Shown here: positions 34,262 to 42,875 of the stretch, piece by piece
How positions within the stretch are numbered: position 1 is the stretch's first letter
How the letters are laid out: each line of letters starts with the position of its first letter
Source of the DNA: Oceanobacillus chungangensis
Lineage (GTDB): Bacteria; Bacillota; Bacilli; Bacillales; Amphibacillaceae
Direction of reading: 5' to 3'
Length of the DNA stretch: 64,000 nt
Assembly: GCF_003369565.1 (NCBI RefSeq)
Contig: NZ_PIOD01000006.1
Location: 1 to 64,000, forward strand
The notes under the pieces: model-generated
Databases searched by the model: none
Seen by the model: the letters and a program-made list of their open reading frames with translations, nothing else
What the model was told of the DNA's origin: nothing
Position numbers and translations under genes: made by a program

Positions 34262-34350
34262 CTGTCATCCTCCTTAGATTATGTATTACAATAGGTTATT
34301 TCAAGGTTGAGGTGGGGGATTCCTTCTTGGTTTGGAAAGATGGGAGGAAA

Positions 34351-34423
34351 GGACTGTGGGGACAGGTTCCTTGACCCAATTAGTTTTTAGGTTTATAGGA
34401 CGATGAACCTGTCCCCGTGAACC
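34351..34423. repeat. 72-bp hairpin repeat, copy 1
   Basis: GACTGTGGGGACAGGTTC, CTTGACCCAATTAGTTTTTA, then GATGAACCTGTCCCCGTG. The ends pair (GGGGACAGGTTC/GAACCTGTCCCC), giving a long stem-loop. It is nearly identical to 49144-49220. From 34424 to 34630 nothing else was seen. Confidence 0.65.
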
Positions 34424-34630
34424 TCTCGTATCAGAGCAAAAAGTAAATTAATATAAAAGTAGATTAATATAAATGGCAAGATTTATAGGATTGTTAAGTA
34501 TGAGGATTGATTCAAGTAGCCTAGCCATCTATTACGGGTGGGACCGACCCCTAAACTACTAATCTTAGTATGTTTGGGAGTAACCACCATTATTTATGAG
34601 TTTTGAAACTTTTACTTGAAGTGATTTATA

Positions 34631-34927
34631 GTGAAAATTACTTCTTTTTTAACTTCCTTTCTGAAAAATGCTCTTATTCCTAAAACAAGAAAAAGGGAAT
34701 TACCTTTATTTGTAGAAGTTATTAAAGTGGGGAAAAAAGAAGCAGGAAGGGTTTTTACTAAAACTGTAACAAGTAAAATAAAAGTATGGGGGGCACCAAA
34801 GTTAGCTTCATATATTGGAGTTGCTGTAGCATTTGCTCTTGAATATGCAGATGTGGGAGGGCAAATTGCAAAACAGATTGATAAACGCGATAAAAGACCA
34901 AATGATGGATGGTTAGATCTTTGTTAA
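34631..34927 (+). CDS. Hypothetical basic 98-residue protein
   Basis: The N-terminal half is strongly basic (KNALIPKTRKRELP, GKKEAGRVFTKTVTSKIKVW) and the second half has one hydrophobic segment (ASYIGVAVAFALEYADVGGQ) before a charged tail (KQIDKRDKRPNDGWLDLC). It has the size and charge of a membrane-active peptide, and the next gene codes for a tiny two-TM protein, as immunity partners often are. This is speculation from layout only. GTG 34631 has a poor RBS, so the start is uncertain. Confidence 0.45.
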   Translation: MKITSFLTSFLKNALIPKTRKRELPLFVEVIKVGKKEAGRVFTKTVTSKIKVWGAPKLASYIGVAVAFALEYADVGGQIAKQIDKRDKRPNDGWLDLC

Positions 34928-34942
34928 ATAAAGGTGGTAAAA

Positions 34943-35119
34943 ATGAGAATATTACTTACAGCTATTTGGACTTTCATAGTTCTTTATGCAATGGAATTAT
35001 TGGAAGTAACTAAGGATATTTATCACTTATCTATTGCTTTACTAATAGCATTTGGAGGAGCGCTGTTGATTTTTTCTTTGTTTAAGGTTAAGAAACGAAA
35101 AAAAGAAATAAAACGATAA
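34943..35119 (+). CDS. Small two-TM protein with basic tail
   Basis: 58 residues from ATG 34943 (AAAGGTGG 5 nt upstream). Two TM segments, ILLTAIWTFIVLYAMELL and LSIALLIAFGGALLIFSLF, then KVKKRKKEIKR. It starts 15 nt after the previous gene and is probably in one operon with it, followed by a terminator at 35284. Confidence 0.5.
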   Translation: MRILLTAIWTFIVLYAMELLEVTKDIYHLSIALLIAFGGALLIFSLFKVKKRKKEIKR

Positions 35120-35283
35120 AGAACAATTGGTGGAGAATTTACTTATGAAAACTAAGTGAACGTTTTAAGTCTCCATACGATAATTCTTAGATCATGTATG
35201 AAAATATACAGCGAATATACTATGCTTATTTGCTAAATATACTATATATACTCCTCTGAAAGCTATTTTGCATCTTCAACTTT

Positions 35284-35325
35284 AAAACCCAGCTTATCTT
35301 CATGAGAAGATAAGCTGGGTTTCTT
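35284..35325 (+). terminator. Intrinsic terminator
   Basis: AAACCCAGCTTATCTTC pairs perfectly with GAAGATAAGCTGGGTTT around a 5-nt loop. Confidence 0.75.
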
Positions 35326-35621
35326 AACTATAGTGCTAGTTATCGCTTAAAGTAAGTGTAAAATAACTCCTAAAGTGACACTTTTGGACACCCTATTAGC
35401 CGGAAGAAGTTGTTTAAGGCAAAAGTACTGTTTATCTCACTATTTCTATATGGAAATAAAGATGAACCATTCTTCTAATATCCTGAACCAAGTTAAAAGA
35501 GTTGTTTACTCGACGAAAATATATACGTATACTGGTGTCTATTGACTCTGATTGAGATAAAAAAATGGCTATCAACTTTGTCGACAGCCTGAGCAATTCC
35601 ATGATATTTTAGAACTACACT

Positions 35622-36281
35622 TTATTTAGAAGACACTAAGTCCGCCACCAGAATATAACGTTCCGGTGATGTTCCTATCAAATCAAACGGGTAGCATGTA
35701 GAGAGTGTTAATGTTGCTCTCGGTTTCGGAACAATTACTGTTCGGTCATCCTTGTCTACGATACGGATTTGCTTTACTTTATACGTAAATTCCCCCGCAG
35801 ATGTTTGAACAACAAGCAGATCTCCTTTTTCAACCTCACCTAGTTTGCGAAACACGGTATCGTTATGCCCGGATAGGACTGAATTGTCTTTTTCACCAGG
35901 CAGAACACTCCCAGCAAAATGGCCTACCCCTATATCTAGCTCTTCTTCATCTGTTCCGTGATAAATTGGAAGTTTTGCCTCTAACTTTGGAATAATAAGC
36001 TCACCAATATTTTCTCCCTTTTCAGGACGCTTAGAATAAAGTGGATCTGGATCTTCTTGGTGTTCATCATTTTGTTCTGTCTCGTCAGTCGCTTTCAAAT
36101 CTGGCTCTACTTTATAGTCCTCAGCGTTTACTTGACCTATTTTAAAGAGCATATAGCCTTTTAAATAAGTATATGCATTCGTGCCACTAAACCATAGTCC
36201 AAATACAATAACCATAATTGATAGTGTAAGAAGAACCAAGCGCTTGCCGCGTCTGTTTCTTCTTTTGTTAGTCCTTATCAT
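35622..36281 (-). CDS. Class D sortase
   Basis: A 219-residue membrane-anchored transpeptidase. It has a basic N-terminus, a TM anchor (LVLLTLSIMVIVFGLWF, about 15-31), an acidic linker (DETEQNDEHQEDPDP) and the sortase barrel. The catalytic His139 is in LSGHNDT, Cys196 in TLSTCYPF and Arg208 in SPERYI. The class D sortase of Bacilli cleaves an LPxT(A/G)-type motif and links the protein to peptidoglycan. Its likely substrate is encoded 3 bp upstream on the same strand. Confidence 0.85.
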   Translation of the reverse strand: MIRTNKRRNRRGKRLVLLTLSIMVIVFGLWFSGTNAYTYLKGYMLFKIGQVNAEDYKVEPDLKATDETEQNDEHQEDPDPLYSKRPEKGENIGELIIPKLEAKLPIYHGTDEEELDIGVGHFAGSVLPGEKDNSVLSGHNDTVFRKLGEVEKGDLLVVQTSAGEFTYKVKQIRIVDKDDRTVIVPKPRATLTLSTCYPFDLIGTSPERYILVADLVSSK

Positions 36282-36284
36282 TGA

Positions 36285-37454
36285 TTAATTCCCTTTAGCC
36301 CTAATACGGCGGAATAACACAACACCAGCTAAAGTAAGTGCAAGTCCAGCTAATGTATTTGGAACATAGTCGGAACCTGTCTTTGGAAGCTTGCCTCCTT
36401 TAACTGTTTTGGCAGGTGGGGCTATTGCATTTTGATTTTCCGTCACGATTTTTTCTGCCTTCTTAAGGTCTTTTCCAGTTTCCTGTATTAACTCTGAACC
36501 AAACATGTCAGCTGTCAACAGTATATCAGCAAGAAATTCCCCTTGCTTGTTGTATATTTCAATTAACAGATTATACCCATTTGTTGTCTCTATAGTCATC
36601 AAAGTTTCCAGTGATATGGTTTGTTTATCGCCGTCTTTTACAAGATAATATTTTGTTTCTACTTGGAAAAGATTGAGCATGTCACTAAAAATATCCAAAA
36701 GCTCCGCGATTTGTTCAGCAGAGAGTTCTTCGGCAGTTTCAAAATATTCCAATGCGATCATTCTATCGCTAAGTTCAAATAACTTTTCTTCAAATGCAGG
36801 ATTTTCAAAATCAAGCGTTTCAAGATGAGCAAATAGCTTCTCAAGTTCTGCATCAGTAAGTCCAATCGCTGTGAAAAGATCAAAAATTCCGTCTAAATTT
36901 TCATCGCCATACATATAATAATCGATGGCTAGTTCAAGGTCTTCGATAAATTCATAGTTTTCAATAGAATCACCATTTTGATTCAAAAACTGTTCTAGTG
37001 CTTTGTTTGAATCAAAGCCATAATCCTCAAGAAGCTGCTGAAGGTTTTCATTATCAATCGGAGTACCTTCCCAGCCATTTAAGTAAAAGTCAATAAATTC
37101 AGGTAGTTCTTCTTCAAAAATGATAAATGTGCCATCTAATACATCTTGTCCTTCTTCTATATCACCGTTTTCAATAAGAAGTACATTTAACTCTTCCCGA
37201 CTCAAATTAAATTCATCAAGTACAGGTTGAATAGACTTCTCCGTAAGTGGTGTGCCGAGCTCATCCACCGAATCAAAATATTCTAAGTACCAATCTTTGC
37301 TTTCAAGATAATCGATATAATCTTGTTTATTCCAGCCAATTTCCTGTAAAAATACTTCAAATTCAGGTTCCTTCGACTCAATTGCAAAAGTCAAAACTGG
37401 TGATACTCCAAAGCTAATAACAACAACCAACAGTAGTGATACTAAGTGTTTCAT
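36285..37454 (-). CDS. Processed acidic surface protein with an LPKTG sorting signal
   Basis: 389 residues. Signal peptide at 1-25 (MKHLVSLLLVVVISFGVSPV), then an extremely acidic body with repeated helical units (EEFDFFLNGWEGTP-like; WGTPI...LQQLLEDYGF, ...ELEKLFAHLETLDFEN). The sorting signal is LPKTG (356-360), followed by a hydrophobic stretch and RRIRAKGN. It matches the family named 'processed acidic surface protein', which is found with class D sortases. It is exported and anchored to the wall by the sortase encoded just downstream. RBS GGGGGCAAGGA precedes the ATG. Confidence 0.8.
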   Translation of the reverse strand: MKHLVSLLLVVVISFGVSPVLTFAIESKEPEFEVFLQEIGWNKQDYIDYLESKDWYLEYFDSVDELGTPLTEKSIQPVLDEFNLSREELNVLLIENGDIEEGQDVLDGTFIIFEEELPEFIDFYLNGWEGTPIDNENLQQLLEDYGFDSNKALEQFLNQNGDSIENYEFIEDLELAIDYYMYGDENLDGIFDLFTAIGLTDAELEKLFAHLETLDFENPAFEEKLFELSDRMIALEYFETAEELSAEQIAELLDIFSDMLNLFQVETKYYLVKDGDKQTISLETLMTIETTNGYNLLIEIYNKQGEFLADILLTADMFGSELIQETGKDLKKAEKIVTENQNAIAPPAKTVKGGKLPKTGSDYVPNTLAGLALTLAGVVLFRRIRAKGN

Positions 37455-37650
37455 TCCTTGCCCCCTCTGATTTGTTAGAATAATATCTATAATAGTATAA
37501 TTCTAATAGTGGGTTTTGTATAGCACCTATTTTTTCCTCCAAAAAATCCCTTCTAAACCCCAAAAAACCACCAAATTAAAAAAACTTTCACCATTTCCAC
37601 CCCCAATCCCCAACTTCCTTCGATTATAGAAGTGAAGGGAGGGAAACACG

Positions 37651-37821
37651 ATGGAAAAACGAACAATGTCAGTGGAAGATGTAGCAATCTATTTAGGACT
37701 GCATAAAGATACGATTTATGATCTCGTAAAAGAGAAGAAGATTCCTCATATAAAAATTGGCGGGAGAATCTTTTTCCTGGAAGAAGTCCTGGAAAGATGG
37801 ATGCTAGAGAACATAAGGTAA
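37651..37821 (+). CDS. Small HTH/excisionase-like DNA-binding protein
   Basis: 56 residues: TMSVEDVAIYLGLHKDTIYD, LVKEKKIPHIKIGGRIFF, EEVLERWM. This is the MerR-like HTH_17/excisionase fold that starts phage or plasmid replication and excision modules. GGAGGG precedes ATG 37651. It is the first gene of a four-gene set with a DnaD-like protein, a helicase loader and a DnaB helicase. It is short but intact. Confidence 0.8.
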   Translation: MEKRTMSVEDVAIYLGLHKDTIYDLVKEKKIPHIKIGGRIFFLEEVLERWMLENIR

Positions 37822-37938
37822 ATTGCTGCATTCGGAAGGTCAACTTTCGAATTGCAATTTGCCTATTTGGCATTGCTATTAAGACTTTGGTAGGGAAAAA
37901 CGCACGTGAAAAAAATAAAATCTTAAGGAGATATAAAC

Positions 37939-38742
37939 ATGACAACATTCAATTTTCATAGGGATAAGAACTTTTTAATGGATTGGTTAATGCTAAATCA
38001 TCTGACTACGGGAGAAATTGTACTTTGGCACACGCTGATGAACATTGGAAATAGACTCGGGCAAAAGAGTGTTTTCAATGCGCCTAATTCTACATTAATG
38101 AAATTTACCGGTCTATCTAAACAGGGGATCATCAATGCGAGGAAGAAGTTGCTTGAACGAGGCTTTATTCGTTATGAAAAGGGGCATCAAAACAAGGCAC
38201 CTGTTTATGAAATGATTCCATTACCTCAAGCAATCGGGCAGTATTTTTCTACTACTAAAAACCAGGAGTTGACCCGGGACTTGACTGGGGAGATGGCCCA
38301 AGATGTTACCCAGGACTTTACCCTGCACTTGACCTCTTACTCGACCCAAGAGTTGCCCATACATAAAGATAAAAGTAAAGAAGAGAGAAGAGGAGGAGGA
38401 AGCGAGCGTGACATGAATCCTCTATTTAAAATCTATGAAGAAAATATAAACAAGCTAACCCCATTGATTCGAGAAGCGTTGATTGAATGGACCAAAACAA
38501 CAGGCATTGAGATAGTCAAAGAAGCAATTGCTATAACGGTGAAAAAAGGCGGCCGAACGTATAGTTACACTGAAAAAATATTGAAAGAATGGCAGCATGC
38601 TGGGTTACAGACAATTGAAGCTGTTCAATCCTATGAACTGGAAAAAGAATTAGAAAAGGATAATAAGCTCATTCCATTTCGTAAGCCAGATAGTAAAGAA
38701 AAAGAAGATATATTTGCCGAACTTTTAAAGGAGGAATTTTAA
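37939..38742 (+). CDS. DnaD-like replication initiation protein
   Basis: 267 residues. The N-terminal half is a winged helix (LTTGEIVLWHTLMNIGNRLG, STLMKFTGLSKQGIINARKK). The C-terminal DnaD_C domain (IYEENINKLTPLIREALIEW, then GRTYSYTEKILKEWQHAG) ends with a charged tail. Phage and plasmid proteins of this build bind the origin and bring in the helicase loader. RBS AAGGAG lies before ATG 37939. The low-complexity linker (about 100-165) is rich in Thr and Glu. It abuts the next gene without a gap. Confidence 0.8.
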   Translation: MTTFNFHRDKNFLMDWLMLNHLTTGEIVLWHTLMNIGNRLGQKSVFNAPNSTLMKFTGLSKQGIINARKKLLERGFIRYEKGHQNKAPVYEMIPLPQAIGQYFSTTKNQELTRDLTGEMAQDVTQDFTLHLTSYSTQELPIHKDKSKEERRGGGSERDMNPLFKIYEENINKLTPLIREALIEWTKTTGIEIVKEAIAITVKKGGRTYSYTEKILKEWQHAGLQTIEAVQSYELEKELEKDNKLIPFRKPDSKEKEDIFAELLKEEF

Positions 38743-39069
38743 ATGTTACATCAAGAAGCAATCGAAGTGTTAAAGACGATTAATGAAATGTATCCAAAGT
38801 TTAATCTGACAAAGCGCAAGGCTGCGATGTTACTTCCTAACTTGAAGGAAATGGATTATCCGGGGGTCATGAGAAATCTTTCTCTATTTATTATGCAAAA
38901 TCCTTATCCGCCCATGCTTAGTGAAATTGCAGCTTACCCTGAAGTGGAAGATTCGCATATAGAAGAAATGATGAAATGGCATGAAGAAGCGGAAAAAGTT
39001 CCTCCAGAAGTGAAGAAACAATTTCTAGAAGAGTTCGACAAATTAGTACAGAAGAAGGCAGGAAAATAG
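38743..39069 (+). CDS. G39P-like replicative helicase loader
   Basis: 108 residues, all helical (EAIEVLKTINEMYPKFNLTK, LPNLKEMDYPGVMRNLSLFI). It matches the size and pattern of the SPP1 G39P helicase-inhibitor/loader family, which binds the DnaB-type helicase and hands it to the origin protein. It sits between a DnaD-like gene and a helicase gene, the usual order in phage modules. The ATG follows GGAGG within the end of the previous gene. Confidence 0.75.
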   Translation: MLHQEAIEVLKTINEMYPKFNLTKRKAAMLLPNLKEMDYPGVMRNLSLFIMQNPYPPMLSEIAAYPEVEDSHIEEMMKWHEEAEKVPPEVKKQFLEEFDKLVQKKAGK

Positions 39070-39071
39070 GG

Positions 39072-40349
39072 ATGGATACGTATTATGCGGAAACAAGTAT
39101 ACTAGGATCGATTTTAATCGAGGGCACGCTTTTTAAAGAATTAGAGATTAATGAGTCGTACTTTACCCACAATAAACATCGGCAAATTCTCTTAGCGATG
39201 AAGCAGGGATATAAAGAAAGAGAGGTTGTTGATATTGTCATTGTAACAACGGTTTTAGGAGATAAGATTGAGGAGGTTGGTGGGGTCACGTATCTCACCG
39301 AACTCGCTGAATCCGTACCAAGCACTGCAACATTTAAACATTATCAACAGATTCTTATTGACGCATACCAGCTACGCGTGGCCCAACATGCCATACAGCA
39401 GTTCTTGAGTAATCCTTCCAACACATCGATAGAGCGTTTGCTGCAGGATTTACAGGCATGCAGGGATTTAACTATAGATAAAGAAGAAAAAAGTACCTAT
39501 GATAACTTGGTTGAAATAGGTGAAGAACTGTTGAAGCCCAGTCCTGAGAACCTAGGCTATCTCACTTCACTCGCATCATTTGACCAAATAACAGGAGGGC
39601 TCAAGGGAGGGGATTTGATTATCCTTGCTGCAAGGCCATCCGTTGGAAAGACAGCATTCGCCCTTAATCTAGCAGCAGGACATTGTAAGAATGGAGGGGC
39701 ATCCCTCATCTATAGCTTAGAAATGAGGACGAAGCAGCTATTGAAACGAATGATTTCTGCAGAAGGGAGGGTAAATGCGAGTAAATGGCATGATATCAGC
39801 AATCGATTTACAACAAATGATTATAAAAACGCGATGCGCGCAATCGGAGAAATGACAACTTGGGAATTAGAAATCTTTGACAGGAAGTACAGCCTTTCCG
39901 AAATTCGAGCGGGAATTCGACAACAAGTCCATCAGAATCCCAAACAAAATCATTTGGTGTTCATCGATTACCTTCAATTGATAAAACCAGCCATCTCCCA
40001 CCGTGATCGCCGTGATTTAGAAATCGGTGAAATGACAAGGGAACTTAAATTGTTAGCACTGGAGCTGAACATCCCAATCGTACTGCTTTCTCAGCTGTCA
40101 CGAAGTGTGGATTCAAGGCAAGATAAACGACCACTCATGTCTGACTTGCGTGAGTCAGGAAATATCGAACAGGATGCAGATGTCATTTCTTTCTTGTATC
40201 GTGACGATTATTACGATAAACGGAGTAAACAGAAGAATGAGATGGAGGTAATTATAGCGAAGCAGCGGAATGGACCTACAGGAACGGTGAGGATGGAGTT
40301 TTTGAGAGAGTTTGGTGTGGTGAGGGAGGAGGTGGGGGTTTTGTGTTGA
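39072..40349 (+). CDS. DnaB-type replicative DNA helicase (phage-like)
   Basis: 425 residues. The N-terminal DnaB domain (AETSILGSILIEGTLFKELE) is followed by the RecA-like core with Walker A ARPSVGKT (187-194), EMRTKQLLKRM, the Walker B segment HLVFIDYLQLI, and the DLRESGNIEQDADVISFLYR motif. It unwinds DNA at a fork and would be loaded by the G39P-like protein upstream. The host's main helicase should be elsewhere, so this belongs to a mobile or phage-derived module. Its stop is 2 bp after the loader gene, with AGGCAGG as the RBS. Confidence 0.85.
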   Translation: MDTYYAETSILGSILIEGTLFKELEINESYFTHNKHRQILLAMKQGYKEREVVDIVIVTTVLGDKIEEVGGVTYLTELAESVPSTATFKHYQQILIDAYQLRVAQHAIQQFLSNPSNTSIERLLQDLQACRDLTIDKEEKSTYDNLVEIGEELLKPSPENLGYLTSLASFDQITGGLKGGDLIILAARPSVGKTAFALNLAAGHCKNGGASLIYSLEMRTKQLLKRMISAEGRVNASKWHDISNRFTTNDYKNAMRAIGEMTTWELEIFDRKYSLSEIRAGIRQQVHQNPKQNHLVFIDYLQLIKPAISHRDRRDLEIGEMTRELKLLALELNIPIVLLSQLSRSVDSRQDKRPLMSDLRESGNIEQDADVISFLYRDDYYDKRSKQKNEMEVIIAKQRNGPTGTVRMEFLREFGVVREEVGVLC

Positions 40350-40370
40350 TAAGATAAAAACAGGAAAAAA

Positions 40371-40428
40371 GGGCTGGCTTTCTATTATTCTAATGTATTA
40401 GTTTGATAGAGACTAGCCCTCCCGTTTT
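40371..40428 (+). terminator. Likely terminator of the replication module
   Basis: GGGCTGGCTTTCTAT pairs imperfectly with ATAGAGACTAGCCC, followed by CCCGTTTTTATTT. Confidence 0.5.
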
Positions 40429-40644
40429 TATTTCCACCTTATTTCGACCAAAATGGCTAAGGTCATGGACGACAAGGATGTCACCAAATCTCATTTTAGA
40501 ACGTATTTCATTATTAGTGTTACGTTCTTTTAAATTCCTATCCGATTGCTTTTCTTGATAAATTTTATCACAGCGAAATCTTCTAGTTCTTTTACTACCA
40601 TTCAAGGTTTTGTTCTTTAGTACTAACTCAAGTGTATGCAACAA
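40390..40644 (-). pseudogene. Serine recombinase (resolvase) remnant
   Basis: An 84-residue frame. CDKIYQEKQSDRNLKERN is the region after the catalytic loop in Tn3-type resolvases (CDxIFxEKxSG), and KMRFGDILVVHDLSHFGRNK is the following strand (xxGDTLVVWKLDRLGR). The catalytic Ser near the N-terminus and the HTH are missing. It lies just beyond the replication module and may be part of the same lost mobile element. Confidence 0.6.
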
Positions 40645-40760
40645 TCCGTTATTATGGTAAATAAAAGTCGTCTGAATTTAAAGGGGTTTTATATTATAAT
40701 GACAAGGTAGAAGCTAATTTTAAAATATATATGGTAAAATAACTTTGTGAAATATTGTAC

Positions 40761-40790
40761 TTAAAGTAACGGGCAGTTTAGTAGAACAAG
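40761..40790. repeat. Dispersed repeat, short copy
   Basis: TTAAAGTAACGGGCAGTTTA, GTAGAACAAGG. A degenerate relative of the element at 24303-24370. Confidence 0.4.
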
Positions 40791-40886
40791 GGGTGTTATG
40801 ATAATATCAAAGTGTCCTACATAATGAAATAGTGAAATCAACGGATATGGACTTATGGTTAGAACGAAAACAAAAAGGAGAATCTT

Positions 40887-41159
40887 ATGTGCAGAAACAT
40901 TAGAACATTATATAATTTTGATCCACCAGCTACCAATGAAGAGATTTATGCGGCTTCTCTACAGTTCGTCAAAAAGATAACAGGCTATAACAAACCATCA
41001 AAGATTAACGAAGAGGCATTTAATCAAGCAATCAATGAAATAGCTAAAGTCACAAGTAATTTATTGAATACGTTGGAGACCAGTGCGGAGCCTCGTAATC
41101 GAGAGGTAGAAGCTGAGCGTGCGCGCATAAGATCAGCTAAAAGATTTGGAGCGAAATAA
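40887..41159 (+). CDS. DUF2277 family protein
   Basis: A 90-residue protein with the highly conserved DUF2277 opening MCRNIRTLYNFDPPATNEEI, the middle LQFVKKITGYNKPSKINEEA and the end RNREVEAERARIRSAKRFG. The small family is widespread in bacteria and has no assigned function. AAAAGGAGA is the RBS. Single gene. Confidence 0.9.
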   Translation: MCRNIRTLYNFDPPATNEEIYAASLQFVKKITGYNKPSKINEEAFNQAINEIAKVTSNLLNTLETSAEPRNREVEAERARIRSAKRFGAK

Positions 41160-41442
41160 TTAGAACTAAAGAAAAGTGATTAAGTATTGATTTACCTTTA
41201 TGTGTGATCTTCATCAGTCGGTTGCATTGATCCAATAAGGATTAATGCACTTTTTTGTTGAAGCTATTAAACTACCATAAAAGAACGAATTTTTCTTGCA
41301 TTTCGGCGCAATCAATTCATAAATTCTTTGTGAACACCTTTTGAACGAGTTGGAAGGGCTTTGAGTTCTTTCGCTAACGGATGCAATAGCTACACAAGGC
41401 AATCATTGAAACGCTCCTCTTTTTCTTGTGGAGGGACAAAGT

Positions 41443-41667
41443 TTGAGTAATAAAAAGACTTCTAAACTTGAAAAATGGCGAGAAAAATATGTGTCATTTG
41501 CTGTTGTAATAGGTTGTATATATAGTGTTGTTTTAAATTGGGGAGATGATTCTTCTTTGTCTTTTCTCCATTCCATTTATATTGTGCTAGATTCATTTCA
41601 TATTCTTTTTTTCAACACAATCTTCACAGCTAGATATTTGATTTTCCTCAATAGCAATCCTAATTAA
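41443..41667 (+). CDS. Hypothetical protein with a possible TM segment
   Basis: 74 residues from TTG 41443, which lies 8 nt after GGAGG; an upstream frame to 41428 lacks this. A basic start (MSNKKTSKLEKWREKYVSF), one hydrophobic segment and a second possible one (SIYIVLDSFHILFFN). Unknown. Confidence 0.4.
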   Translation: MSNKKTSKLEKWREKYVSFAVVIGCIYSVVLNWGDDSSLSFLHSIYIVLDSFHILFFNTIFTARYLIFLNSNPN

Positions 41668-41702
41668 TAAAACAGTATCAATCAACTACCTGTATAAAAC
41701 GA

Positions 41703-41900
41703 TTACTTTTTTATCCAATTGCCATTGTCATTTTTTTTGTACTTTTGTTTTACGGCGCTCCAGGCAACCTTAAAAGCAGTTTCTTCTTCGTCATATTCGT
41801 CACTTGCTGAATTGAATGCTTCTTTGAAAATTTCTTGTGCGTGATGCGGTAAGTTATCTCTTACTGATTCTGGAAGATCACTTAACGTATTATACGGCAT
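41703..41900 (-). CDS. ChaB family protein
   Basis: A 65-residue protein matching ChaB: MPYNTLSDLPESVRDNLPHH, AQEIFKEAFNSASDEYDEEE, AFKVAWSAVKQKYKKNDNG. In E. coli ChaB is encoded with the ChaA cation antiporter; in Bacilli it is a small stress-linked protein. Here no antiporter is adjacent. RBS AAAGGAGACGAGAC before the ATG. Confidence 0.85.
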   Translation of the reverse strand: MPYNTLSDLPESVRDNLPHHAQEIFKEAFNSASDEYDEEETAFKVAWSAVKQKYKKNDNGNWIKK

Positions 41901-42189
41901 AGTCTCGTCTCCTTTATTAACCTTTTACTAATGATTTCCCTATTCTAAATCATGATAAACTAATATGTAAGGAAATTCTTTCTCATATCAGTCAGTATAC
42001 TGGATTTACGCCAATACTTCGGACACAAAACAGTAAGTCAAAAACTTACTTTCTAATTGTAATATTAGAAAATTATGTGGTTTGACATGGAGACTCGTTT
42101 TTAAACGTTTTTACCTTTTTTCTTCCTATTTCTAGTATCTAAATAAGAAGCAGCAGTATTTAACATAAAATGTATCGTATCTAATTAAA

Positions 42190-42385
42190 TTGAACAGAGT
42201 ACTCCTTTTTAGTCTTACTTCGTATCAACTCATCCATTCCTTGTGACTCATAGGCTTTTACCCAATCACATATAGGTGTCTGGCTGCCCATTATATTTTT
42301 TTGCCCAATGAACTATAGCCGATATTGCCATCTAAATACTCGGTGACAAGCTTCATCTTAAATTCCACACTATATTTAAAACACC
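42190..42385 (-). pseudogene. IS3-family OrfA transposase remnant
   Basis: With one frameshift around 42305, the minus strand reads VEFKMKLVTEYLDGNIGYSS, LGKKYN, then QTPICDWVKAYESQGMDELI and RSKTKKEYS. This is the HTH region of the IS150-type OrfA. No OrfB follows. The fragment is an IS relic upstream of the ABC-PadR operon. Confidence 0.6.
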
Positions 42386-42386
42386 C

Positions 42387-42418
42387 CCGAAAGTTAGATT
42401 TATTACTCTAACTTTCGG
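42387..42418. terminator. Perfect 12-bp hairpin next to the IS remnant
   Basis: CCGAAAGTTAGA/TCTAACTTTCGG with an 8-nt loop, reading on to GGTGTTTT on the minus strand. It may be the end of the lost IS or a terminator. Confidence 0.45.
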
Positions 42419-42442
42419 AGCTCGGTACCAATCACATGATAG

Positions 42443-42673
42443 ATGCAGGCTATTTTTATTTCTATATCTGTCTACTTTAAAGGGAGCTTATCAAAGAAGG
42501 ATAAGTACCAATTCTTGTTGAATTTATTAAAGAACAGGATTGTTCAATCAGGAGATACCTTAGACCAAAGAGAGAATTTTACAAATGGTATATGGATCAA
42601 AGAGGATGTGGATGTTCTGAAAACAGCCCTACACAGGATTATTCTTTATTATTATAACCAACCAGAAATCTGA
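42443..42673 (+). CDS. Doubtful 76-residue ORF
   Basis: KGSLSKKDKYQFLLNLLKNR, FTNGIWIKEDVDVLKTALHR. The sequence looks protein-like but has no clear RBS. It could be the C-terminal part of a regulator or a gene truncated by the IS relic upstream. Confidence 0.25.
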   Translation: MQAIFISISVYFKGSLSKKDKYQFLLNLLKNRIVQSGDTLDQRENFTNGIWIKEDVDVLKTALHRIILYYYNQPEI

Positions 42674-42718
42674 ATTGAACAGATAGGTTGGTATATTAAA
42701 AAAATGCTAAATAATGAT

Positions 42719-42760
42719 ACGTCTAAAATATATACTCAGTATATATTTTAGACGTATTTT
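42719..42760 (+). terminator. Terminator-like hairpin containing a TATATACT-N-AGTATATA palindrome
   Basis: ACGTCTAAAATATATACT and AGTATATATTTTAGACGT pair perfectly (18 bp) around one base, then ATTTTTAT. The core TATATACT-C-AGTATATA (42729-42745) is the same as the palindrome at 42826-42842. Confidence 0.6.
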
Positions 42761-42815
42761 TATATGTGTATTGAGTTTGAATATAATATAAAAGGGTATT
42801 TATAAAAAAATATGC

Positions 42816-42844
42816 TTTATTTCACTATATACTTAGTATATAAT
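42816..42844 (+). promoter_or_regulatory. Promoter with PadR-type palindrome of the ABC-PadR operon
   Basis: TATATACT-T-AGTATATA (42826-42842) is a perfect palindrome that overlaps a consensus -10, TATAAT (42839-42844), with TTTATT as a weak -35 17 bp upstream. The PadR gene at the end of this operon is the likely ligand. Confidence 0.6.
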
Positions 42845-42875
42845 AAAATGGCAAAGAACGGGAGGGGTTATTAAT

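Noticed and set aside
37553-37948. A 131-codon minus-strand frame
   Set aside because: It is antisense to the real HTH gene at 37651-37821, which has an RBS and a recognisable fold.
42418-42429. GAGCTCGGTACC, identical to a cloning-vector polylinker
   Set aside because: The flanking bases do not match any polylinker and the surroundings are an IS relic, so chance is more likely than vector contamination.
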